A stretch of DNA of 64,000 nt, from assembly GCF_000147815.2 (NCBI RefSeq), contig NC_015957.1, positions 2,046,001-2,110,000 of the forward strand. Reading direction: 5' to 3'. Positions 36,802 through 44,331 of the stretch are shown in pieces. The notes beneath the pieces were generated by a model, which searched no databases, had not been told where the DNA came from, and was given only the letters and a program-made list of their open reading frames with translations. Every line of letters begins with the position of its first letter. Position 1 is the stretch's first letter. The stretch comes from Streptomyces violaceusniger Tu 4113 (GTDB lineage Bacteria > Actinomycetota > Actinomycetes > Streptomycetales > Streptomycetaceae). Made by a program: the position numbers and the translations under genes.

Positions 36802-39252
36802 TTGTCTCCCCGACCGCAGCCCGTGCCCGGCGCCCTGATCGACTCCGGCGACTCCGCCCACCCCGGCCCCCCGCCGCCGCCCCTCCCGCACCCGCCCCAC
36901 ACAGCGCCTCCCCCGGCCGGGACGACCAGACCGCCCGCCCCTCCTGCCCCGCCCGCAGCGGTCCCGACGGTCAGGGCACCGTCCAACGCCATGACGTCCG
37001 CCGGAGACCAGACGGAGCCCCCAGCACCGCCACCAACCCCCGCCGCGGTGCCACCACCCCTGGCGGCAGTGTCGGCACCCTCGGCGGCGGTTCCACCCCC
37101 GTCGGCGCCACCTACGTCGGCGGTGCCATCACGCGCGGCGACAGGGCCACTTCCCCCGGCGTCGGTGCCACCATTCCCGGCGGCGGTGCCACCACCCCCT
37201 GCGGCGGAGCCACTGCCCCTGACGGTGCCGCCCGCCACGGCGCCCTTCGTCAGCGCGGCGGAAGGGAGTGCGGGAGCGAGTGCGGGAGCGAGAGCACCTC
37301 AGCCCTTCGTCCCAGAGCCATCGGCGGAGGAGCCGTCCGTGCCGCAACTGCCCGCCCAGGGGCCGCCCCTCCCCGCGATGGCCCTTCCCCGGCAGGACCG
37401 CGACAGCCATGAAGCGCCCGCCGACCGTGCCCGTGTGGTCGGCGTGGATCCGCTCGACGACCCCGACCCGCAGATCGCGGCGGACGGTGCGGCCGTCGAG
37501 AACCTGCTGCGCTGCTGGGTACGCGAGAGCGGCCTCGCGCGCCCCGACGGGGACACCCTGCGTATCCCCCTCGCCGCCAGCGGAACCGTCCTCCTCGTCC
37601 CCGTGCGCTATTGGTCGCCCACCGGCTGGCACCGCTTCGGCCCGCCGCTGCTGGAGCACGGCCCCCACGACGCGCCCGCCGTCGGGGCGGTGACCCTCGC
37701 GGCCCTGCTCACCCGCGAGGCGGCGTACGGCGCACGGCGGGACGACCCCGACGCGGACGCCACCGAACTTGTCGGCCGTGTCGCGGACTCCGTACGACGC
37801 ACCGCCATGTTCCTCGCCCACCGCCGTGCGGCGCCCGCCGATCCCGGCACGAGCACCCCGTTTCTCAACGCGGAACAGTCCCTCCTCTTCGGTCACCCTC
37901 TGCATCCCACGCCGAAGAGCCGCGAGGGTCTCTCCGACAGCGAATCCACCGTCTGCTCACCGGAATCGCGTGGCTCCTTCCCCCTTCACTGGATCGCGGT
38001 CGCCCGGTCCGTGCTGGCCTGCGAGTCGGCTTGGACGGAGCGCGGCCGGACCGTGCCTGCCGAGCGGCTCGCCCTCTCCCTGGCGGGCAGCGGCCTCCAA
38101 CTGCCCGACGGAACCGTCCCCTTGCCGCTGCACCCCTGGCAGGCTCGCGAGATCCGGCACCGCCCGGACGCCGCCGCGCTCTTCGACTCCGGCCTGTTGC
38201 ACGACCTCGGGCCGTCCGGCGGACACTGGCACCCCACCTCTTCGGTCCGCACCGTCTACCGGCCCGGTGCTCCTGCCATGCTGAAACTCTCCCTCGCTCT
38301 GCGGATCACCAACTCCCGTCGTGAGAACCTCCGTAAGGAACTCCGCCGCGGTGTAGAGGTGCACCGGCTGCTCCGCAGCGGACTTGCCGAGCAGTGGCGG
38401 GCGGCCTTCCCCGGATTCCCGGGCTTCGACATCGTCCGGGACCCGGCCTGGCTCGCCGTCGACGGACCGGATGGCGAACCCGTCACCGGCCTCGACGTCG
38501 TCATCCGGCACAACCCGTTCGGCCCCGGCGACGACGCAGTCTGCGTCGCCGGACTCCTCGCGCTGCGCCCCTGGCGCGGACAGCCGGTGATGCGCTCCCG
38601 GCTCGCCCACCTCGTCGCCCGGCTCGCCGCTCGCACCGGCCGTTCCACCGCGGCCGTCGGCGCGGAGTGGTTCCTTCGCTATCTGCACACGGTCGTACGC
38701 CCCATGCTCTGGCTGGACGGAGAAGCCGGTATCGCGCTCGAGGCGCACCAGCAGAACACCCTGGTGCTGCTGGACCCCGACGGCTGGCCGATCGGCGGCC
38801 GCTACCGGGACAACCAGGGCTACTACTTCCGCGCGTCCCGGCACGCCGAACTCCAGCGCCGGCTGCCCGGCATCGGCGGCCGCAGCGACACCTTCGTCCC
38901 CGACGAGGTCACCGACGAGCGGTTCGCCTACTACCTGGGTGTCAACAACGTCCTCGGAATGATCGGCGCCTTCGGGGCCCAGCGACTCGTCGACGAGCGC
39001 GTCCTGCTGGCCGCGTTCCGCCGCTTTCTCACTGAGGCCGCGTCCGGCCCCGGCAGGACCCGCTCACCGCTTCCCGCCCGGCTCCTGGAGACGCCCACCC
39101 TGCGCTGCAAGGCAAATCTGCTCACGCGGCTGCGCGGCCTGGACGAGCTCGTGGGACCGGTGGACACCCAGTCCGTCTATGTGACCATCGCCAACCCCCT
39201 CGTCACTTCCGTCTCTCCTTTCGGCATCCCGGCTGTCACCCCCATGGCTTGA
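36802..39252 (+). CDS. IucA/IucC-type siderophore synthetase with Pro/Ala-rich N-terminal extension
   Basis: NRPS-independent siderophore (NIS) synthetase that joins a carboxylic acid such as citrate to an amine using ATP. The recognisable domain begins around residue 232 (ENLLRCWVRESG) and includes HPTSSVRTVY, LKLSLALRITNSRREN, EAHQQNTLV, GGRYRDNQGYYF and a FhuF-like tail. About 230 Pro/Ala/Ser-rich residues precede it, against a usual family length of about 580-620. The TTG at 36802 has GAGGGAG five bases upstream, which supports translating the extension; ATG 36775 and ATG 36991 are other options, and ATG 37378 would give a normal-length 624-residue protein. Confidence 0.85.
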   Translation: MSPRPQPVPGALIDSGDSAHPGPPPPPLPHPPHTAPPPAGTTRPPAPPAPPAAVPTVRAPSNAMTSAGDQTEPPAPPPTPAAVPPPLAAVSAPSAAVPPPSAPPTSAVPSRAATGPLPPASVPPFPAAVPPPPAAEPLPLTVPPATAPFVSAAEGSAGASAGARAPQPFVPEPSAEEPSVPQLPAQGPPLPAMALPRQDRDSHEAPADRARVVGVDPLDDPDPQIAADGAAVENLLRCWVRESGLARPDGDTLRIPLAASGTVLLVPVRYWSPTGWHRFGPPLLEHGPHDAPAVGAVTLAALLTREAAYGARRDDPDADATELVGRVADSVRRTAMFLAHRRAAPADPGTSTPFLNAEQSLLFGHPLHPTPKSREGLSDSESTVCSPESRGSFPLHWIAVARSVLACESAWTERGRTVPAERLALSLAGSGLQLPDGTVPLPLHPWQAREIRHRPDAAALFDSGLLHDLGPSGGHWHPTSSVRTVYRPGAPAMLKLSLALRITNSRRENLRKELRRGVEVHRLLRSGLAEQWRAAFPGFPGFDIVRDPAWLAVDGPDGEPVTGLDVVIRHNPFGPGDDAVCVAGLLALRPWRGQPVMRSRLAHLVARLAARTGRSTAAVGAEWFLRYLHTVVRPMLWLDGEAGIALEAHQQNTLVLLDPDGWPIGGRYRDNQGYYFRASRHAELQRRLPGIGGRSDTFVPDEVTDERFAYYLGVNNVLGMIGAFGAQRLVDERVLLAAFRRFLTEAASGPGRTRSPLPARLLETPTLRCKANLLTRLRGLDELVGPVDTQSVYVTIANPLVTSVSPFGIPAVTPMA

Positions 39253-39329
39253 CTCCGCGACCCGCGATCACGCCCCTCACCCTCACGTCCCGCACGACGT
39301 GCCGAGCCCCTTGAGAGGAGAGCGTCGCC

Positions 39330-40028
39330 GTGCCGCACACCGACTCCAGTACAAGCTCCAGCACCGACGACACCATCGACATGCGGCTGCGCCAGGAAGA
39401 GGACATCGCGCGACTCATCGACCTGGACTCCACCGGACGGGAGGCCGACGGTCGGGCGGATCTGCTCGACCGCATCGTCGAATGGCGGCCCACCAGCACC
39501 CCGTTGGGTACTTTCCAGCTCATCCCGGTCCGCATCGGGCGCGATCTGCGGCTCATCGCCCAATGGATGAACGACCCCTCCGTCGCCGCCTTCTGGGAGC
39601 TTGACGGCCCTGATGAGACCACCGCGAGCCACCTCGGGGATCAGCTCGACGGCGATGGCCGCAGCGTGCCCTGTCTGGGCGTCCTGGACGGCGCCCCGAT
39701 GAGCTATTGGGAGGTGTACCGCGCCGATCTGGACCCGCTCGCGCGGTACTACCCGGCCCGGCCGCACGACACGGGTATCCACCTGCTCATCGGCCGGGTC
39801 GGCGATCGTGGCCGTGGCCTGGGGACGATCCTGCTCCGCGCCGCCGCCGACCTCGTCCTCGAACACCGTCCGTCCTGCACCCGCGTCGTGGCCGAACCGG
39901 ATCTTCGCAACACCCCCTCCGTCGCCGCCTTCCTCGGCGCCGGATTCCGCTTCTCCGCGGAAGTCGAACTCCCCGGTAAACGCGCCGCGCTGATGCTGCG
40001 CGACCGTGCCCTGCGACACGTCCTGTGA
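39330..40028 (+). CDS. GNAT acetyltransferase of siderophore synthesis (IucB/MbtK-like)
   Basis: 232-residue acyltransferase. The core (LRLIAQWMNDPSVAAFWEL, CLGVLDGAPMSYWEVYRAD, DRGRGLGTILLRAAADLVL) matches the IucB/MbtK-type group, which acylates (hydroxy)amino acids in siderophores. About 60 residues precede it. The start is GTG 39330. It is the third gene of the siderophore cluster, 77 bases after the synthetase. Confidence 0.88.
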   Translation: MPHTDSSTSSSTDDTIDMRLRQEEDIARLIDLDSTGREADGRADLLDRIVEWRPTSTPLGTFQLIPVRIGRDLRLIAQWMNDPSVAAFWELDGPDETTASHLGDQLDGDGRSVPCLGVLDGAPMSYWEVYRADLDPLARYYPARPHDTGIHLLIGRVGDRGRGLGTILLRAAADLVLEHRPSCTRVVAEPDLRNTPSVAAFLGAGFRFSAEVELPGKRAALMLRDRALRHVL

Positions 40029-40266
40029 ACCTCCGCGACCATCCGTGCCCCCCGGTGATGTGCCTGCTTCGATGCGAGCCTTCACTGTTGATACACCGCT
40101 CGCCCGGTCCCGGTTCCCACGAAGCGAGGACGGCCGTCCCACGAAAGCGGGGGCCGTCCGTCCCAGGAAAAGAGGATTCGCCCCAGCCCCGCGCTCGCCG
40201 AAACCGTCCGTCACCGACCACACCGACGGGAGTGATGTCGGTGCCGCCCCGTAGGCTGGCAGCCCT

Positions 40267-42267
40267 ATGACTGAATCGTCCTCGCCTCCACTCGCCGATC
40301 TGCTGCACGCCGCCGTAACCACCGTCGGCGGCACCGAGCGCCCTGGTCAGACCGCCATGGCCCAAGCCGTGGCGGAGGCGATCGACGACAGCTCCCACCT
40401 GCTGGTTCAGGCCGGGACCGGCACCGGCAAGTCCCTCGGCTATCTGGTGCCCGCCCTCGCCCACGGCGAGCGTGTCGTCGTCGCCACGGCGACCCTCGCC
40501 CTGCAGCGGCAGCTCGTCGAGCGAGACCTGCCCCGCACCGTGGAGGCCCTGCACCCGCTGCTGCGCCGCCGCCCCGAGTTCGCCATGCTCAAGGGCCGCT
40601 CCAACTATCTGTGCCTGCACCGGCTCCACGAGGGCGTCCCGCAGGAGGACGCCGATGAAGCCGGCCTCTTCGACCCGTTCGAGGCCGCCACGCCCACCAG
40701 CAAGCTCGGCAAGGACCTGCTGCGGTTGCGCGACTGGTCGGACGAGACGGAGACGGGCGATCGGGACGATCTGAGCCCCGGTGTCTCGGACCGCGCCTGG
40801 TCCCAGGTGTCGGTCACCTCCCGGGAGTGCCTCGGCGCGTCCAAATGCGCCTATGGCGCGGAGTGCTTCGCCGAGGCCGCCCGTGAGCGGGCCAAGCTCG
40901 CCGATGTCGTCGTCACCAATCACGCGCTGCTCGCCATCGACGCCATCGAGGGCGCCCCCGTGCTGCCCAGCCATGAGGTGCTGATCGTCGACGAGGCCCA
41001 TGAGCTGGTCTCCCGGGTGACCGGCGTCGCCAGCGGGGAGCTCACCCCCGGTCAGGTCAACCGCGCTGTGCGGCGCGCCGCGAAGCTGGTCAACGAACAG
41101 GCGGCGGACGCCCTCCAGACTGCCTCGGAGGGCTTCGAGCGGCTGATGGAGCTCGCGCTGCCCGGCCGCCTCGAGAAGATCCCCGAGGACCTCGGCTATG
41201 CGCTGATGGCGCTGCGCGACGCGGCCCGCACGGTGATCTCGGCGCTCGGCGCCACGCGGGACGCCTCGGTCAAGGACGAGGACGCGATCCGCAAGCAGGC
41301 CCTGGGCTCCGTGGAGAACATCCACCAGGTGGCCGAGCGGATCGTCGAGGGCTCCGAGTACGACGTGGTCTGGTACGAGCGGCACGACCGCTTCGGTGCC
41401 TCGCTGCGGGTCGCCCCGCTCTCCGTGTCGGGGCTGCTGCGCGAGAAGCTGTTCGAGGACCGGTCCGTCGTCCTCACCTCCGCCACGCTCAAGCTGGGCG
41501 GGGATTTCAACGGGGTGGCGGCCTCACTCGGTCTCGCCCCCGAGAGCCCGCAGGATCCGGAGGGCGGCGAGGAGACCGCGCCGCGCTGGCAGGGCCTCGA
41601 CGTCGGCTCGCCCTTCGACTACTCGAAGCAGGGGATCCTCTACGTCGCCAAGCATCTCGCCCAGCCCGGCCGCGACGGCAGCCGCGACGATATGCTCGAT
41701 GAGCTCGCCGAGCTGGTCGAGGCCGCGGGCGGGCGCACGCTCGGGCTGTTCTCGTCCATGCGCGCCGCCCAGGCGGCCGCGGAGGAGCTGCGCGGGCGTC
41801 TCGATGCGCCCATCCTCCTCCAGGGCGAGGAGACGCTGGGCGAGCTGATCCGTGCCTTCGCCGCCGACGCCCGGACCTGCCTGTTCGGGACGCTGTCCCT
41901 CTGGCAGGGCGTCGATGTGCCGGGGCCCAGCTGTCAGTTGGTGGTGATGGACCGGGTGCCCTTCCCCCGCCCCGACGACCCTCTGATGAGTGCCCGCCAG
42001 AAGGCGGTGGAGGAGGCCGGGGGCAATGGCTTCATGGCCGTCGCCGCGACCCATGCCGCGCTGCTGATGGCCCAGGGCGCGGGCCGGCTCGTGCGGGCTT
42101 CGGACGACCGGGGCATCGTCGCCGTCCTGGATCCGCGGGTCGAGCGGGCCCGCTACGGCTCGTTCCTCCGCAAGTCCATGCCGGACTTCTGGTACACGAC
42201 CGACCGCAACCAGGTGCGCCGCTCGCTGGCCGCCATCGACGCGGCGGCCAAGGCCCAGGGGTCCTAG
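40267..42267 (+). CDS. dinG: ATP-dependent DNA helicase DinG-like
   Basis: 666-residue XPD/DinG superfamily 2 helicase. Walker A AGTGTGKS, a DEAH box (IVDEAHE), and four cysteines that would bind an iron-sulfur cluster (NYLC, then SRECLGASKCAYGAEC) are present. C-terminal motifs (FGTLSLWQGVDVPG, QGAGRLVRASDDRG) are intact. No LexA box was seen in the 238 bp upstream. It converges on lexA. Confidence 0.92.
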   Translation: MTESSSPPLADLLHAAVTTVGGTERPGQTAMAQAVAEAIDDSSHLLVQAGTGTGKSLGYLVPALAHGERVVVATATLALQRQLVERDLPRTVEALHPLLRRRPEFAMLKGRSNYLCLHRLHEGVPQEDADEAGLFDPFEAATPTSKLGKDLLRLRDWSDETETGDRDDLSPGVSDRAWSQVSVTSRECLGASKCAYGAECFAEAARERAKLADVVVTNHALLAIDAIEGAPVLPSHEVLIVDEAHELVSRVTGVASGELTPGQVNRAVRRAAKLVNEQAADALQTASEGFERLMELALPGRLEKIPEDLGYALMALRDAARTVISALGATRDASVKDEDAIRKQALGSVENIHQVAERIVEGSEYDVVWYERHDRFGASLRVAPLSVSGLLREKLFEDRSVVLTSATLKLGGDFNGVAASLGLAPESPQDPEGGEETAPRWQGLDVGSPFDYSKQGILYVAKHLAQPGRDGSRDDMLDELAELVEAAGGRTLGLFSSMRAAQAAAEELRGRLDAPILLQGEETLGELIRAFAADARTCLFGTLSLWQGVDVPGPSCQLVVMDRVPFPRPDDPLMSARQKAVEEAGGNGFMAVAATHAALLMAQGAGRLVRASDDRGIVAVLDPRVERARYGSFLRKSMPDFWYTTDRNQVRRSLAAIDAAAKAQGS

Positions 42268-42374
42268 CGGGCCCAGGACCAGGCGGCCTGGCGGGGCGTC
42301 GCGCCCCAAGGCCGCCACGGTCGCCACATGCGACGGGGGCCCCGACGGAGCCCCGATCGTCGCCACATACAGCA

Positions 42375-42408
42375 GGGCCCCGGAACCGGCGCAGTGGTCC
42401 CGGGGCCC
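42375..42408. terminator. Bidirectional terminator between dinG and lexA
   Basis: GGGCCCCGG (42375-42383) pairs with CCGGGGCCC (42400-42408), extended inward by further pairs. Confidence 0.75.
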
Positions 42409-42449
42409 GGTCGTGGGGCACGCTCAGGGCGCGCCTCGATCCGGTGCGC

Positions 42450-43253
42450 TCAGACGCGCCGCAGCACCGCGACCACCTTGCCCAGAATGGTGGCCTCGTC
42501 GCCGGGAATCGGCTGGTAGGCGGCGTTGTGCGGGAGCAGCCACACATGGCCGTCCTCACGCTTGAAGCGCTTCACCGTGGCCTCGCCGTCGAGCATCGCG
42601 GCGACGATGTCACCGTTCTCGGCGACGGGCTGACGGCGCACCGTCACCCAGTCCCCGTCGCAGATGGCGGCTTCGATCATGGAATCGCCGACCACCTTCA
42701 GCACGAAGAGCTCACCGTCGCCGACCAACTGTCGGGGGAGCGGGAAGACATCCTCGACCGACTCCTCGGCGAGGATCGGCCCACCGGCCGCGATCCGGCC
42801 GACCAGCGGCACATAGGAGGCGGCGGGCTTGCCTGCGGTGTCCGTGGGCTGGGCGCTGGGCTGGTCGGAGCCGCGGACTTCATAGGCCCGGGGCCGATGG
42901 GGGTCGCGCCGCAGAAAGCCCTTCCGCTCCAGGGCCATCAGCTGATGGGCGACGGACGAGGTGCTGGAGAGGCCCACCGCCTGGCCGATCTCCCGCATGG
43001 ACGGCGGGTAACCGCGCCGCTGCACAGAGTCGCGAATGACCTCGATGACGCGCCGCTGCCGGTCGGTCAGCCCTGAGCTGTCCGCCCGGATGCCTGGAGG
43101 TCGCCCTGGTAGTGAGCGCGGGGGCTTCTGTCCTTCCGGATTCGTGGCGTCGTCGTTCATCGGGTGGGTCTGGTTCATCGCGTGTGTCTGTTCGAGTCGG
43201 CTCTGGGAGCGCTCCTGGGCGGTAACGGTGGCGCTCTCTGCGGTGGTGGTCAC
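42450..43253 (-). CDS. lexA: SOS repressor LexA
   Basis: 267-residue LexA. The winged helix ([20 protein letters not shown]) is followed by the self-cleavage site Ala-Gly in GRIAAGGP, catalytic Ser ([11 protein letters not shown]) and Lys (GEATVKRF). The first 50 residues before the HTH are variable. The start GTG 43253 has AGAGGG upstream; internal ATGs are possible. A LexA box lies 65 bases upstream, so it represses itself. Confidence 0.96.
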   Translation of the reverse strand: MTTTAESATVTAQERSQSRLEQTHAMNQTHPMNDDATNPEGQKPPRSLPGRPPGIRADSSGLTDRQRRVIEVIRDSVQRRGYPPSMREIGQAVGLSSTSSVAHQLMALERKGFLRRDPHRPRAYEVRGSDQPSAQPTDTAGKPAASYVPLVGRIAAGGPILAEESVEDVFPLPRQLVGDGELFVLKVVGDSMIEAAICDGDWVTVRRQPVAENGDIVAAMLDGEATVKRFKREDGHVWLLPHNAAYQPIPGDEATILGKVVAVLRRV

Positions 43254-43317
43254 GACGGCCCCTCTCGAGATGTTCTCCCTAGTTGGACAACGGTAGTTGC
43301 TTTCGAAAGGTTGCGCC

Positions 43318-43329
43318 AAACACACGTTC
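43318..43329 (-). promoter_or_regulatory. LexA box upstream of lexA
   Basis: On the minus strand GAACGTGTGTTT, close to the actinobacterial LexA site GAAC-N4-GTTY. It sits in the 442-bp divergent spacer (43254-43695) shared with nrdR. Confidence 0.75.
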
Positions 43330-43515
43330 GAGTGAAATTTCGCAGATGGGCTGACGTGATCACAGGGATAGGTGTATGGGCCGTTTGATCCGGCCGCCGT
43401 GGGGGCGGCCCCAGTCTTGCATCCCGACCCCCGTGAATCCGGGACGCGTGGGGCTCGCGTAGTCTCGTGCCTGCTCCCCAGCCAGGACACGCCATCCGGC
43501 TCGGTTGAGTGCCAG

Positions 43516-43563
43516 CCACCAGATCTAGTGGTTTGATGGATGCAAGCCACCCACAAGTTGTGG
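43516..43563. promoter_or_regulatory. Pair of NrdR-box-like palindromes upstream of nrdR
   Basis: CCACCAGATCTAGTGG (43516-43531) and CCACAAGTTGTGG (43551-43563) have centres about 33 bp apart, near three helical turns. The pairing and spacing are typical of NrdR boxes. A possible -10 TATGCT is at 43596-43601. The rest of the spacer (43330-43515) shows nothing clear. Confidence 0.6.
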
Positions 43564-43695
43564 TCCCTGGTGGATTCGCTGCCAAGGTTTTCGCCTATGC
43601 TTGTGGCCGTCCCGGCAGGCCTCCCGGCCCGGTCGGGGCTAGTCAGGCATGTTCAGGCATGCGCCGTTCTTGAGGGTGAGGGAGGGTTCGGAGTC

Positions 43696-44217
43696 ATGCA
43701 CTGCCCCTTCTGCAGGCACCCCGACAGCCGTGTCGTCGACAGCCGCACCACCGACGACGGCTGCTCGATCCGCAGGCGCCGCCAGTGCCCCGACTGCTCG
43801 CGTCGCTTCACGACCGTGGAGACCGCGTCGCTGATGGTGATCAAGCGCAGCGGGGTCACCGAGCCCTTCAGCCGCGACAAGGTCATCTCCGGGGTGCGCA
43901 AGGCGTGCCAGGGTCGTCCGGTCACCGAGGACGCCCTCGCCAAGCTCGGTCAGCAGGTGGAGGAGGCGGTCCGGGCCACCGGCAGCGCCGAGCTGTCCAC
44001 CCATGACGTCGGGCTCGCCATACTCGGCCCGCTCCAGAAGCTCGACCTCGTCGCCTACCTCCGCTTCGCCTCCGTCTACCGCGCCTTCGACTCCCTCGAG
44101 GACTTCGAGGCGGCCGTGGCGGAGCTGCGTGACCAGCAACGGCCTCCCGCGCACGACCGCGGGTCCGGCGCCGACGGGGCCGCGGAGGCCCCCGCGCCGG
44201 CCGTCGCCGCCGACTGA
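43696..44217 (+). CDS. nrdR: Transcriptional repressor NrdR
   Basis: 173-residue repressor of ribonucleotide reductase genes. The zinc ribbon ([29 protein letters not shown]) is followed by an ATP-cone that senses ATP/dATP. A 20-residue Ala/Asp tail is variable. The start is ATG 43696. It precedes nrdJ and probably controls itself and nrdJ through the boxes upstream. Confidence 0.97.
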   Translation: MHCPFCRHPDSRVVDSRTTDDGCSIRRRRQCPDCSRRFTTVETASLMVIKRSGVTEPFSRDKVISGVRKACQGRPVTEDALAKLGQQVEEAVRATGSAELSTHDVGLAILGPLQKLDLVAYLRFASVYRAFDSLEDFEAAVAELRDQQRPPAHDRGSGADGAAEAPAPAVAAD

Positions 44218-44331
44218 CCGGCGACCCACACACCTACCCGGGGCGCTTGCCGCATCCGGGTGAAAGACAGATACGTGCCTGGGGAAGAAATGGGCACATC
44301 AGGGCGTTTTCGCCCGTACCAGGGAGGCGGA

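Noticed and set aside
36743..36838. 31-codon frame with a nearby AAGGAGG before the siderophore synthetase
   Set aside because: Spacing from the SD-like sequence is about 20 bases and the peptide has no recognisable feature; mentioned only as a possible sign of a frameshift.
35868..37238. 456-codon Gly-rich frame opposite the siderophore genes
   Set aside because: It is the complement of the Pro/Ala-rich extension and aminotransferase; Gly repeats mirror the Pro codons.
40029..40266. LexA or RecA-NDp site upstream of dinG
   Set aside because: No GAAC-N4-GTTC or TTGTCAGTG was found in the spacer.
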